64,000 nucleotides of DNA from Lachnospiraceae bacterium oral taxon 500 (GCA_002999035.1 CP027241.1:995001-1059000); one strand, 5' to 3'. Shown: positions 29,009 to 37,962, numbered from the stretch's first letter. A program made the numbers and translations. Notes: a model not told the origin generated them from the letters alone.

Positions 29009-30615
29009 CCATCGCTCTTTTTTGGCTGGTACTGCTGCCGATTTTATTCGGCGTAGCCGCTTATTTATTGCCCTTAAAAAAAGCCGTCATTCCGGCGCTT
29101 TTGTTTCAGCTTGTGCTTTTGTTTCTGGCGGCACAAAACTTTTTGGCGGTCAAAGCCGAGGATATTCGGCTGGAAGTTCTGGGCGGCTATCCTCTGGGTG
29201 TCGGTATTTCTCTCAAATCCGACCCGATTTCGGCGGTCCTAATTGTCCTGACGGTATTTTTATTTACCAATATGATTGTATTCAGCTGCCGCAAGACTTA
29301 TTTTGACCCGCTCTTCCGTCTGCTCTACTTTATGCTGGAAGGTCTGATTTGTGCTTTTTTCCTGTCCAATGACTTATTTAATATTTTCGTTCTGATTGAG
29401 GCTTCGACCATTATTGTCAGCATTTTGATTGTTTTTAAAAAACACAGCCGCTCGATTTATGACGGCATTATTTATCTGTTTACCAATTTTACCGCCGCTT
29501 CCTTCTTTCTGTTTGGTATCGGCGTTTTGTACCGCTATTTCGGGGTTTTGGATATTGACCTGCTAAGCGAACAGATTCCGCAATTTGCGCGGCCGCAGGC
29601 GCTTTACCTGCCCTTTGCCCTGATTGCCACCGGCCTTAGCCTGAAAGCAGCGGTACTGCCGCTCTTTAGTTGGCTGCCCAAGGCTCACGGCTCGCCGGCT
29701 TCACCCTCGGTCGTGTCGGCGGTTTTATCCGGCATTTATATCAAAGGCGGCTTATTTCTTTTTGTCCGGGTCAGCGCCATATTTTCCCCGGTCATTCCGG
29801 TCGGACAAATCTATCTGGTACTGGGGGCACTGACCTGCATTGCCGGATTTATTCTGGCTCTGAGTCAAACCGATATCAAACTGATTCTGGCATACCATAC
29901 CGTCAGTCAAGTCGGCCTGATGATGCTGGGCATTTCTCTGGGAACAAAATACGGCTATTACGGCGCTTTTTATCATTTAATCAATCATGCCGTCTTTAAA
30001 TCAACCCTGTTTTTAACCGCCGGCATCATGGTCGAGGAATACCATACCCGAAACTTATATCAAATCAAGGGCTTTTTTCAAAAGCAGCCGGCCGCCGCAG
30101 CCGCTACTTTGGTGGCCATGCTGGGGATCACCGGTGCACCGCTGTTCAGCGGCTCTTACTCTAAGTACCTGATTGCCAAGGGCGGTGCGGAGATTGCTTA
30201 TTTTTCAATCTTAATGCTGATTATCAATTTGGGAACACTTTCTTCTTTTGTCAAATACGCCAATATTTTTCGGCGGCCGGACACGCCGGTAACGAGCGAG
30301 CGGCTCCCCTGGAATCAAACGCTGGTGCTTTTGGTTCTGTCGCTTGCCACTTTCTTAGGCGGAGTTTTCGGACCGGTGCTGACCGACTTTTTCTTTGGCG
30401 TGCGCAAAGACCTGTCCGCGGGCGATTATCTGCATAAGCTCTGGGTTTATCTGGCCTGTGCGGCGGCCTGCTATCTCTTTTACCGCTTTCTCTACCATCG
30501 TATTTCGCTGTTTAAGAAGCTCCGGCAAATGGAGTTTAGCTTTAATCAAATTATTTTACTGATGCTCATTTTTTTCTGCGGTATGTATTTTTATCTGACA
30601 GTTTTTGTCAGCTAA
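29005..30615 (+). CDS. mrpD: MrpD (NuoM/N, MbhH-like) proton-translocating subunit
   Basis: 536 residues, about 14 transmembrane helices, the ion-pumping antiporter-like subunit shared with complex I. The channel features are visible: the conserved glutamate in NIFVLIEASTIIVSILIVF, lysine in LPLFSWLPKAHGSPASPSVVSAVLSGIYIKGGLFLFVR, and KLILAYHTVSQVGLMMLGIS followed by YHLINHAVFKSTLFLTAG. It is the last gene of the cluster. A second large antiporter-like subunit (MrpA N-terminal, ND5-like) is absent, which sets this operon apart from Bacillus mrpABCDEFG. Confidence 0.93.
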   Translation: MTIALFWLVLLPILFGVAAYLLPLKKAVIPALLFQLVLLFLAAQNFLAVKAEDIRLEVLGGYPLGVGISLKSDPISAVLIVLTVFLFTNMIVFSCRKTYFDPLFRLLYFMLEGLICAFFLSNDLFNIFVLIEASTIIVSILIVFKKHSRSIYDGIIYLFTNFTAASFFLFGIGVLYRYFGVLDIDLLSEQIPQFARPQALYLPFALIATGLSLKAAVLPLFSWLPKAHGSPASPSVVSAVLSGIYIKGGLFLFVRVSAIFSPVIPVGQIYLVLGALTCIAGFILALSQTDIKLILAYHTVSQVGLMMLGISLGTKYGYYGAFYHLINHAVFKSTLFLTAGIMVEEYHTRNLYQIKGFFQKQPAAAAATLVAMLGITGAPLFSGSYSKYLIAKGGAEIAYFSILMLIINLGTLSSFVKYANIFRRPDTPVTSERLPWNQTLVLLVLSLATFLGGVFGPVLTDFFFGVRKDLSAGDYLHKLWVYLACAAACYLFYRFLYHRISLFKKLRQMEFSFNQIILLMLIFFCGMYFYLTVFVS

Positions 30616-30820
30616 TGCGGCACGACACTTGGCTGATTGATTCGATTTGATTCGATTTTCCACGGCGGCGGCTTGCTTTGCCAGCGGACTATCTGCCGCG
30701 CTATCATCGGCAGACGCAAAAAGTTGCTCTGACCGGCAGGAATGTGAAGCGGAGTTTCGCTAGTGTCGAATTATTTATAGCACCTTGCAACAATTAGATA
30801 TCATAAGGGAAAAACTTATT

Positions 30821-31099
30821 ATGCTTAAACTATGGGGAAAACTGATAAAACATCATAAAATTATCCGCGATGCGGTTTTGGATACGGCGCTGACCGATGA
30901 TTCCGCCCGGACGGTACGGGCGGCGTTAAATGATTTCGCACTGGCTTTGGATATTGCCCGGCCGATTTGGCTGCCGAAAAATGAAGCGGATTTGACCCGG
31001 TTCATCGTCACCCGCTTTTATCCCGACCAATTTATGGAAAGCGTTGATTTTGACTGGTTGGAAATAGAAATTATCGGTGACGACCGGAAAAAAAATTAA
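30821..31099 (+). CDS. Small conserved protein of unknown function
   Basis: 92 residues from the ATG at 30821 (MLKLWGKLIKHHKIIRD), with AAGGGA upstream. The pattern MLKLWGK...RPIWLPKNEADLTRF...FMESVDFDWLEIEII is one that I recognise from uncharacterised small proteins common in Clostridia (WLPKN and the FIExxDFDxLEIEI ending). Soluble, no motif suggesting activity. A strong terminator follows. The 205 bp before it show only weak inverted repeats. Confidence 0.65.
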   Translation: MLKLWGKLIKHHKIIRDAVLDTALTDDSARTVRAALNDFALALDIARPIWLPKNEADLTRFIVTRFYPDQFMESVDFDWLEIEIIGDDRKKN

Positions 31100-31149
31100 A
31101 GTTCGGACTGCCTTTCTCCCGCAATCGGGGAAAAAAGCAGTCCGAACTT
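31099..31149. terminator. Bidirectional terminator between convergent genes
   Basis: Stem AAGTTCGGACTGC/GCAGTCCGAACTT, with an inner TTCTCCC/GGGGAA hairpin, placed between the + strand small gene and the minus-strand deacetylase. Confidence 0.75.
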
Positions 31150-31164
31150 CCTATTTTGCTGTAT

Positions 31165-32268
31165 TTATTCCAATTCATATAAACTGCCAAAGCGATACCC
31201 CGCTTCGTCCAAACCGGTAATGATATCCGCCAGCGCTTCGGTATTGGAGCTGCTGACCGCGTGCAGCAGGATAACCACACCGGGATGGTAATTGGCCATT
31301 ACATGCTGATAGGCATAGTCCTTCCCCGGCTGATCCTTGGTATCCCAATCCTTATAGGCCATGCTCCAGAAAATACTGCGAAAGCCCAGCTTGCGCACGA
31401 TGTACAAATCTTTTTCACTATACCGGCCGCTGGGAAAGCGGAAAAACGGATCCATTTCCGTGCCGACCACTTCTTTAAACTTATCTGCAACCTGACTAAC
31501 CTCAGCAATGACCTGCTCATCGGTCTGAGTGGTAAAATCCGGATGCGTCTGCGAGTGGTTACCGACAACATGTCCTTCCTCTTTCATTCTTTTAACCAAC
31601 TCCGGACTATGTTTTAAATAAGAGCCGGTGATAAAAAAGGCGGCTTTGATTTGCTTTTCTTTTAAGGTATCCAAAATCGCCGGTGTAAAGCCGTTTTCAT
31701 AGCCTTCATCAAAGGTCAGATAAACCACCTTTTCCTCGGTATTCCCCAAATAATATGCGCCGTACTTGGCCAAATCCAATTGATAATAGCCCGTAACCGG
31801 CAGATGCTCTTTATTGCGTTTAAAACTCCAGGATTGAGCCTCCGTACTTAATTCCTCCATAGTAATCGGCGGGTTATATTCGGTCTGATTACTGAATTGG
31901 TTGACAATTTCCGGTCCGGTATTTTTAACCGGTTCCTTCTTCTTGTTTTCCGTTTCACCGGAGGTTTCCGTTTCCGCCGGACCGGTTTTTGCCGGTTCCT
32001 TTTCTTCCGCCTTTTCCGGCTCGCCCTTCTGCTCCGGCACAGGCTCCGGCTTGGTCTCCTCTGTCTTTTCCGCTGCAGTTTTATTGCTTTCGCCCGCTGT
32101 CGTTTTTTCTTCCACCGCCTTCTCGTCCGGCTGCTTTGTATCCGCCGGCTGTCCGCTTTCGGTTGTTTCTTTGGGCTGCAAGGTCTTGGCCTTATCCTGC
32201 GGCAACTCCATAGAACCGCAGCCGGTCAGGATCGCCCACACCAGCACCAGTGCCAAATATCGCTTCAT
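31165..32268 (-). CDS. Polysaccharide deacetylase lipoprotein, PdaA-like
   Basis: 367 residues. The N-terminal signal ends in a lipobox LTGC (Cys17), so the protein is membrane-tethered outside. Residues 20-125 are a Glu/Lys/Pro/Thr-rich linker. The C-terminal NodB-type domain has TFDEGYENGFT (Asp in the TFD(D/E) motif), HSQTH (metal-binding His pair), RFPSGRYSEKDL and the late VVILLHAVS His. The TFDEGYENG form and the preceding YYLGNTEEKVVYLTF match PdaA, the muramic-acid deacetylase needed for the spore cortex lactam in Bacillus; a different peptidoglycan substrate is possible. Monocistronic or co-transcribed with the next two genes. Confidence 0.9.
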   Translation of the reverse strand: MKRYLALVLVWAILTGCGSMELPQDKAKTLQPKETTESGQPADTKQPDEKAVEEKTTAGESNKTAAEKTEETKPEPVPEQKGEPEKAEEKEPAKTGPAETETSGETENKKKEPVKNTGPEIVNQFSNQTEYNPPITMEELSTEAQSWSFKRNKEHLPVTGYYQLDLAKYGAYYLGNTEEKVVYLTFDEGYENGFTPAILDTLKEKQIKAAFFITGSYLKHSPELVKRMKEEGHVVGNHSQTHPDFTTQTDEQVIAEVSQVADKFKEVVGTEMDPFFRFPSGRYSEKDLYIVRKLGFRSIFWSMAYKDWDTKDQPGKDYAYQHVMANYHPGVVILLHAVSSSNTEALADIITGLDEAGYRFGSLYELE

Positions 32269-32297
32269 CTTATCCCATCCTTTCCGGCATTTGCCTG

Positions 32298-32918
32298 CTA
32301 CTGAATGTCCTCCATCTTTTCTTTAATAAATTCCTTTCCCGTCGCTCCGGCCATTATCGACACCAAAACACCGTCGCTGCCGATAAAAGCATTGGTCGGA
32401 AAAGCACTGATTCGATAAGCCTGCATAACTTCTCCGGTTTCATCAAACAGAACCGGAATATCCTTGGAGTAGCCCTGCTCGTCATACCAGCTCTTAAAAT
32501 CTTCTGCCGACTGCTCACCGCTAAAACCCGGCGCGACAATGGTATAAATCTCAAAATCCCGTTCTTCCGCCGCCAGTTCACCTAAAGACGGCATACTTTT
32601 GCGGCACGGCGGGCACCAGGATGCCCAAAACTTTAAATACACCTTTTTGCCCTGCAGGCTGCTCAGCGAAACTTCCTCGCCGTTCATATCCTTTAAGGTA
32701 AAATCCGGCGCCGCTACACCCTTATTTTTGGCTTTGCCGCTTTCCTTCTCTGCCGCCTCCTGCCGGTCAGTATTTGTTGTCTCCGAACTCTGGTCTGCTG
32801 CTTTTTCCTGACCGCTGTTTGCTTGCGATTCGGTATTTTTTCCATTTTCACCGCCGCATGCCGTAAACAGCATAACCGCCAGCAAAACGCTGAAATATTT
32901 GATCCATGTTTTTTTCAT
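32298..32918 (-). CDS. TlpA/ResA-like thioredoxin-fold lipoprotein
   Basis: 206 residues, start at 32918 after AAAGGAGGAAC. Lipobox FTAC (Cys20), a polar Ser/Glu/Lys linker to about residue 65, then a thioredoxin fold with APDFTLKDMNGEEVSLSSLQGKKVYLKFWASWCPPCRKSMPSL; the active site is WCPPC. Later SAFPTNAFIGSDG holds the cis-proline loop. It would reduce extracytoplasmic disulphides, with electrons from the CcdA homologue encoded 85 bp upstream. No cytochrome c genes are visible, so the partner may be another exported protein. Confidence 0.9.
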   Translation of the reverse strand: MKKTWIKYFSVLLAVMLFTACGGENGKNTESQANSGQEKAADQSSETTNTDRQEAAEKESGKAKNKGVAAPDFTLKDMNGEEVSLSSLQGKKVYLKFWASWCPPCRKSMPSLGELAAEERDFEIYTIVAPGFSGEQSAEDFKSWYDEQGYSKDIPVLFDETGEVMQAYRISAFPTNAFIGSDGVLVSIMAGATGKEFIKEKMEDIQ

Positions 32919-33002
32919 AAAGTTCCTCCTTTTCAGTAAGTCTAAACTTCCAAATCCCGGCATCCTGTCCGGGACTTTCTCTTGGTTCATAAAAGTATGC
33001 GT

Positions 33003-33719
33003 CTAATACAACCACCTTTGCAGATAGGCCGTGATTTGATTCAAACCGTTGCTCATCAACAGGATTCCCATAAAAATGATCAGCCCGCCGCCCAGCTTTT
33101 TAAACAGCGGCAGGTGCTTCCGCAGGCCGCTGATTTTTCCCAGAAAAATATCGGAAAAAACCGAGATAACAAAGAAGGGAATCATCATTCCGGCCGCATA
33201 AATCAGCATCAAAAGCACCGACCGGATTTCCTGACCGCCGGCTGAGGACAGCGCCAGCACCGAAAACATAATCGGCCCGATACAGGGCGTCCAGCCAAAA
33301 CTAAAGAGCAGTCCCAGCAGAAAAGCCGACAGATATTCATTGCCGATGCTCCTTTTCATCGTCAGTTTTCTTTCTCTTTCCAAAAAGTTCAGCTTCAAAA
33401 CGCCGACCTGATGAAGTCCCAGCAGCACTACCACGCCGCCGGCCACCGGATAAAAATATTTGCCCTGCAAAAGCTGCCCCAGTACCCCGGCGCCAAAGCC
33501 CAACATCAAAAAGGTAACGGAAATGCCGAGAACAAATAATATTGTTTTAATCAATTTGCCGGTTTGGATTTTTAAACGGCCAATCGCCAAACTTTTTCCC
33601 CGCCCGCTTTCATCCGATAAAATGCCGATATAAACCGGCAGCACCGGTAAAATGCAGGGTGAAAAAAAGGAAAGCAAACCGCCTAAAAAAACCGCTCCGC
33701 TGTTAATTGCCTGATTCAT
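33003..33719 (-). CDS. ccdA: CcdA-family membrane electron carrier
   Basis: 238 residues, six hydrophobic helices. The two redox cysteines are in SPCILPVLP (helix 1) and GWTPCIGPIM (helix 4), the DsbD-beta/CcdA signature. It passes electrons from cytoplasmic thioredoxin to the outside. It lies directly upstream of the thioredoxin-like lipoprotein, and the pair forms a self-contained reducing pathway. The ATG follows AAGAAAGGAAG. Confidence 0.92.
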   Translation of the reverse strand: MNQAINSGAVFLGGLLSFFSPCILPVLPVYIGILSDESGRGKSLAIGRLKIQTGKLIKTILFVLGISVTFLMLGFGAGVLGQLLQGKYFYPVAGGVVVLLGLHQVGVLKLNFLERERKLTMKRSIGNEYLSAFLLGLLFSFGWTPCIGPIMFSVLALSSAGGQEIRSVLLMLIYAAGMMIPFFVISVFSDIFLGKISGLRKHLPLFKKLGGGLIIFMGILLMSNGLNQITAYLQRWLY

Positions 33720-34089
33720 ATTCTTCCTTTCTTAACTTACTCTGCCACAGTTCGGACAAGCAGATCTGAAAAAGCTTATCTGAACCGTCATCTATCTTGG
33801 TCAAGCCTTCTCTTAACCGGCCGCCGAAAGCAAAACTTCCTGCCTGTTTCCTGGCAAGCGCCCCAAGAAAGCCTTTCACCGGTTAAGGGAATGGCCTTAG
33901 TATATCATACCGCCACTGGCTTTGCTATAAAAATTCGGTTAATTCTCACAGCAAATCTTAATCCTTTTCGACTGTTTTCAATGTTTAGACAAAGAAAGCC
34001 GGCATCGGATTCGGCAAAGCTTGAAAAAGCAATGGTTTCGGTTCGGCGGAGCTTATTTTATTCCTAATCATTTTCTAAGCTGATTGCGC
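33720..34089. other. Intergenic region with two inverted repeats
   Basis: No gene. GTTCGGACAAGC (33749-33760) pairs with GCTTATCTGAAC (33774-33785), a member of the GTTACAGTTCAGGCAAGC family. A longer imperfect pair, AGCCTTCTCTTAACCGG and CCGGTTAAGGGAATGGCCT (about 33804-33897), spans a loop of some 55 bases. Confidence 0.5.
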
Positions 34090-34117
34090 TTGATTTTTAA
34101 AGTATTTTTGTTAAAAT
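34090..34117 (+). promoter_or_regulatory. Candidate promoter of the adhesin-like pair
   Basis: TTGATT, 16 bases, TAAAAT, leader about 125 nt to the ATG at 34247. Confidence 0.5.
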
Positions 34118-34246
34118 TGTAATAAAGTAACAGCAGTGTCAAAAGTATGAAAATCCGTTGCCGGACTTTGCCGCAAAAGGGTTTATCGCGTTTGACCATT
34201 CCGGAAAAATGCTGTTACGCGATTCCTTATCCATGTGGGGGCTGAT

Positions 34247-34597
34247 ATGAATAGAATAAATTATTTCCATTTGTTTATGGCCATGTTTTTAAATGCCTTC
34301 CTGCTCATTCCCTTTGCGCTGGTATGGCTTGGTATTTTTGTATTGGTTTTTTTCGGAATTTCCGGCTTTTTAGGCGGTATTTTTTTGCTGCTCACTCATT
34401 TGACCACTTTTCGCGTCACTGCCATTCCGGCTGCACTGTATGATAATTCCCTGATTTTATTTGCTTATGTTTTCTTTTTAATTGGACTGGGCGGCCTGCT
34501 GCTGTTGCTGATGGCTTTTGCGATTCCGACGGTTTTGGCTCTGGCCAGAAAATATTATCGCTGGAATCAAAGTTTTGTCCGGGGAGGCATTCGATGA
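34247..34597 (+). CDS. Small integral membrane protein, DUF1700-like position
   Basis: 116 residues, mostly hydrophobic, three to four helices (about 8-52, 70-100). The ATG at 34247 follows GGGGGCT; a GTG 12 bases earlier is the alternative. It overlaps the next, DUF4097-like gene by 4 bp. In many Firmicutes a DUF1700-type membrane protein precedes a DUF4097 protein in a PadR-controlled operon; no PadR gene is visible here, and the sequence itself does not let me confirm the family. Confidence 0.65.
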   Translation: MNRINYFHLFMAMFLNAFLLIPFALVWLGIFVLVFFGISGFLGGIFLLLTHLTTFRVTAIPAALYDNSLILFAYVFFLIGLGGLLLLLMAFAIPTVLALARKYYRWNQSFVRGGIR

Positions 34598-35751
34598 AAA
34601 ACAAAAAAACTGTTTTTTTATTTTTTCTTTCTCTTTTTTCCGCCTGCCTGATCATCGCCTGCGGGCTTTTTTGCACTTTTCTGTATCAGAATGGTCTGAC
34701 CTGGTCCGAATATTGGCAAAACTCACAAGTCTACGGCAGTATTCCTCTGCCTCAGATTAAGTTCACCAAAGGCATCAGTACCCGGCATCAGGAGCTGACT
34801 TTTGCAGCTGTGCCCAAAATCGGTATTACCGTGGATATTGAAACGGTTTCTTTTGTTGAGGAAGATCGGCAGGATATTCTGGTGGTTTACGATTATCGTC
34901 ACCCCAATTCACCGGAATATGATATTGATTTTAAAGCCTTTGTAAGTGCTGATTTGCTGCAAATCAGCGCCACTACTAAGGCCCGGCAGCAAAGTACCCT
35001 GCCGATTGCCACGATTACTTCCGACGGCATTTACCGTGGCTCGGTAGCAGTTCATGTCCCTACGGGCTTTCATTTGCAGTCGCTGGCTTTAACCACTTCC
35101 CTCTTAGACATCAATCCGTCGCTGTTATATGAAAACAGCGATAACTATGTCCTGTCATCTTTGATGGGCAATATTGATCTGGTTTTGTCCGCCCCCAAAC
35201 AGCTGATTTCACTGGACGCCGATTTAGGAAATGTCTCGGTCGTAGCCAATGCGCCGGTGGAAAGTCTGGATTTATTTTCCAATCTGGGAAATTCGTATTT
35301 GAACTTTGCCGATTCTTTAGGGACCTTGTATATTATCAATGATTTCGGCAACAGTGTTATTCTTTTGGAAAAGGATCTGACCGCCGCCACCGTGCAAAGC
35401 AATGTCGGCGATATTTCACTGTTTCTGGCTAATCTGCCGGAATCTCTGAATATATACACGCTGACCGGCAATATTAGCGCTTATCTGTCGGAAAATTCAG
35501 TTTCTTCCGCCGATTCTTCCCAAGGCAGTACGAACAGCTATTTCCCGCTGACGACTTCAGAAGACCCAGCCTTTTCGTTTTTTTCGGCCGGCGGTAACAT
35601 TCGGCTGCTGCCGCCGAAAAAAGAGGATTTAGATACTTTAAAGGCGGAAAATTATTCCGGCGACGCGACGTGGCCGGTACAAAAAACCGTTCCCGCTAAT
35701 TCATTGGAGGAATCCCACCCCGCCAGCGGGAGCAGCATTTGGGTAAAGTAA
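34594..35751 (+). CDS. DUF4097-like beta-repeat surface protein
   Basis: 385 residues. One N-terminal transmembrane segment or uncleaved signal (about 5-30) is followed by an extracytoplasmic region rich in short beta-repeats such as LLQISATT, NIDLVLSAPKQLISLDADLGNVSVVANAPVESLDLFSNLGNS and NVGDISLFLANLPESL, the DUF4097 (putative adhesin) pattern. The C-terminus is Ser/Pro-rich. Function unknown; DUF4097 proteins are often encoded with membrane partners and envelope-stress regulators. Confidence 0.75.
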   Translation: MKNKKTVFLFFLSLFSACLIIACGLFCTFLYQNGLTWSEYWQNSQVYGSIPLPQIKFTKGISTRHQELTFAAVPKIGITVDIETVSFVEEDRQDILVVYDYRHPNSPEYDIDFKAFVSADLLQISATTKARQQSTLPIATITSDGIYRGSVAVHVPTGFHLQSLALTTSLLDINPSLLYENSDNYVLSSLMGNIDLVLSAPKQLISLDADLGNVSVVANAPVESLDLFSNLGNSYLNFADSLGTLYIINDFGNSVILLEKDLTAATVQSNVGDISLFLANLPESLNIYTLTGNISAYLSENSVSSADSSQGSTNSYFPLTTSEDPAFSFFSAGGNIRLLPPKKEDLDTLKAENYSGDATWPVQKTVPANSLEESHPASGSSIWVK

Positions 35752-35760
35752 AAATACAGT

Positions 35761-35793
35761 AAAAAAGAGAAGCAGCTATTACTCTACTTCTCT
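35761..35793 (-). terminator. Terminator of the DUF1016 gene
   Basis: On the minus strand AGAGAAG ... CTTCTCT followed by six T residues. It lies between convergent genes. Confidence 0.6.
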
Positions 35794-35820
35794 AATCATT
35801 CATATCATTTAGTTTTTTAT

Positions 35821-35846
35821 ACTTGTGCAACGCTCGTTGCACAAGT
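35821..35846. repeat. Palindrome matching one inside the neighbouring gene
   Basis: ACTTGTGCAACG/CGTTGCACAAGT with a 2-base loop. The core TTGTGCAACG/CGTTGCACAA recurs inside the DUF1016 coding region at 36601-36627. Confidence 0.7.
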
Positions 35847-35897
35847 TAGCAAACAGTGGCTGTTAAATTCTTATACTACAAATACAATTCTATTTTT

Positions 35898-36974
35898 TTA
35901 TTCTAATTCTCTTTCTATCTCTTCAATAGACGGTAAACTACTCTTTAAATTTTCCGGTAATGAATTTTGTAATTGATTTTGCCATTCTGCAACACCTATC
36001 GGCTTATTAAACCCTGCTAAAGAATACTCTACCACCGTTTTATTTTTACCTTTAACAAGCAATAAACCTATGGTTTGATTATCATCAGGGTATTTCAAAA
36101 TATCATCAACTATATTCTGATACATCGTTAATTGACTTACAAAACCCGGCTCAAAATCACAAGCTTTTAATTCAATTACCACATAGCAACGCAGCTTCAA
36201 ATGATAAAATAACAAATCTATATAAAAGTCTTGATCTCCCACTTCCATATGAACTTGTCTTCCAACAAAAGCGAACCCTTGACCTAATTCTAATAAGAAC
36301 TTTTGTATATGCTCTATAAGTCTCTTTTCTATTTCTAATTCCCTGCGTGGCATATCCGTTCCCAAAAAATCAAATAAATACGGGTCTTTAAAACTTTGAA
36401 CTACCATATCAGAATCCACTGGTGGTAATGTATTAGAAAAATTATTAATTACTTTGCCTGTTCTTTCTTTAAGTTTGGTTTCAATCTGAATATCTAAAAC
36501 ATCCTTGCTCCAACCATTTTCAATAGCTTTATAAGCATACCACAGTCTACTTTCTCCATCAGAAAGTTTATCCAACAATGATATGTTTGTTCTCCATGGT
36601 AATTGTGCAACGATCCGTTGCACAATTTCATAATCTCTCCAACAGTCTGCAAATTTGCGCATATATTTAATATTTCTTGGTGAAAATCCATTCATATCAG
36701 GAAATGCTTCTTTTAAGTCTTTAGATATTCTATCGATAACTTTAGCACCCCAGCCTTGTTGATTCTGCTTTTCTAAAACAGCTCGTCCAATATTCCAATA
36801 CATGCAAATCATACTTGAATTTGCAGATAGTACAGCGGTGATTCTCCTATTTTTTATTTCATTCTTTACGTCTTCAATAAATCTAAAATATGTTTCATCC
36901 ATTTCAGATAAATTGGGGGCAGCAGGAATTATAACTCCCTGCTTCTCTTTTCCTATATGTTTCCTTTTATCCAT
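35898..36974 (-). CDS. DUF1016/YhcG-family PDDEXK nuclease-like protein
   Basis: 358 residues. The N-terminal DUF1016_N domain (about 25-185) contains YWNIGRAVLEKQNQQGWGAKVIDRISKDLKEAFPDMNGFSPRNIKYMRKFA and IVQRIVAQLPW. The C-terminal domain (about 200-350) has the PDDEXK core FYIDLLFYHLKLRCYVVIELKACDFEPGFVSQLTMY (Asp, then Glu-x-Lys). Family members accompany restriction-modification or mobile elements; a nuclease role is inferred from the fold. AT-rich compared with its neighbours, so likely acquired. The start is an ATG with no strong ribosome site. Confidence 0.85.
   Translation of the reverse strand: MDKRKHIGKEKQGVIIPAAPNLSEMDETYFRFIEDVKNEIKNRRITAVLSANSSMICMYWNIGRAVLEKQNQQGWGAKVIDRISKDLKEAFPDMNGFSPRNIKYMRKFADCWRDYEIVQRIVAQLPWRTNISLLDKLSDGESRLWYAYKAIENGWSKDVLDIQIETKLKERTGKVINNFSNTLPPVDSDMVVQSFKDPYLFDFLGTDMPRRELEIEKRLIEHIQKFLLELGQGFAFVGRQVHMEVGDQDFYIDLLFYHLKLRCYVVIELKACDFEPGFVSQLTMYQNIVDDILKYPDDNQTIGLLLVKGKNKTVVEYSLAGFNKPIGVAEWQNQLQNSLPENLKSSLPSIEEIERELE
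36601..36627. repeat. Palindrome inside the DUF1016 coding region
   Basis: AATTGTGCAACG/CGTTGCACAATT with a 3-base loop, encoding EIVQRIVAQL. Same core as the extragenic palindrome at 35821-35846. Confidence 0.7.
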
Positions 36975-37089
36975 AATTAGCCGTTCTCCATTCGCTACTT
37001 TATATTTTATATTGTACTATAAATATTAAGTCTATTCAATATAATATTTATTTATACACCAAAAGGATGTAACAAATCGTTACCCCCTC

Positions 37090-37200
37090 TTAGTTTTTTG
37101 TCATTTCCTTACTTAAACTTCTTAATTCATCGAAAGTTAATTCCTTATAATTCTTAGCTGAATTCAAAACAGAATCCGTTGTATCGGGCAATCCGGCCAT
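37090..37200 (-). pseudogene. Short open frame cut by the 149-bp array (possible gene remnant)
   Basis: A frame of 36 residues starting MAGLPDTTDSVLNSAKNYK and ending LRSLSKEMTKN before a stop at 37090. No ribosome site is visible and the tandem array begins four bases upstream, so it is probably the surviving 3' end of a gene, or a spurious frame. No family recognised. Confidence 0.3.
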
Positions 37201-37203
37201 AAC

Positions 37204-37962
37204 TTTTTTGTCCGAAAGGGATTGCTCCGTAATCCCCGGAACATTCGCTTTTGCCCTGCTCCGCAGGTCAATCGCTCATGTTCCGGCCCTGCCATATGTC
37301 AAAGCCTCTTTGCGTGCAAGCACGCCTTCGGCTTTGCCGCATACCTCACTACTTTTTTGTCCGAAAGGGATTGCTCCGTAATCCCCGGAACATTCGCTTT
37401 TGCCCTGCTCCGCAGGTCAATCGCTCATGTTCCGGCCCTGCCATATGTCAAAGCCTCTTTGCGTGCAAGCACGCCTTCGGCTTTGCCGCATACCTCACTA
37501 CTTTTTTGTCCGAAAGGAATTGCTCCGCAACCCCCGGAACATTCGCTTTTGCCCTGCTCCGCAGGTCAACCGCTCATGTTCCGGCCCTGCCATATGGCAA
37601 AGCCCCTTTGCGTGCAAGCACGCTTTCGGCTTTTGACGCATGGCTCACTACTTTTTGTCCGAAAGCGATTGCTTCGCAATCCCCAAAACATTCGCTTTTG
37701 CCCTGCTCCGCAGGTCAATCGCTCATGTTCCGGCCCTGCCATATGGCAAAAGCTTCCGTCGTGCAAGCACGCCTTCGGCTTTGCCGCATGGCTCACTACT
37801 TTTTTGTCCGAAAGCGATTGCTTCGCAATCCCCGGAACATTCGCTTTTGCCCTGCTCCGCAGGTCAATCGCTCATGTTCCGGCCCTGCCATATGGCAAAG
37901 CCCCTTTGCGTGCAAGCACGCTTTCGGCTTTGCCGCATGGCAGGGCTTTCGGACAAAAAAAG
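37204..37962. repeat. 149-bp tandem array, five copies, with inverted end
   Basis: The motif TTTTTGTCCGAAAG starts copies at about 37204, 37353, 37502, 37652 and 37801, a constant 149-bp period. Copies differ at a few sites (GTCAAAGCC/GGCAAAGCC, CATACC/CATGGC). Each unit contains the palindrome GCGTGCAAGCACGC. The array ends with CTTTCGGACAAAAAAA (37947-37962), the reverse complement of the unit start. Because 149 is not a multiple of three, long open frames run through all three frames; they are artefacts of the repeat. Confidence 0.9.

Noticed and set aside
31897-32326. Plus-strand frames opposite the deacetylase linker
   Set aside because: Antisense of a low-complexity Glu/Lys/Pro-rich coding stretch, giving Ser/Phe-rich nonsense.
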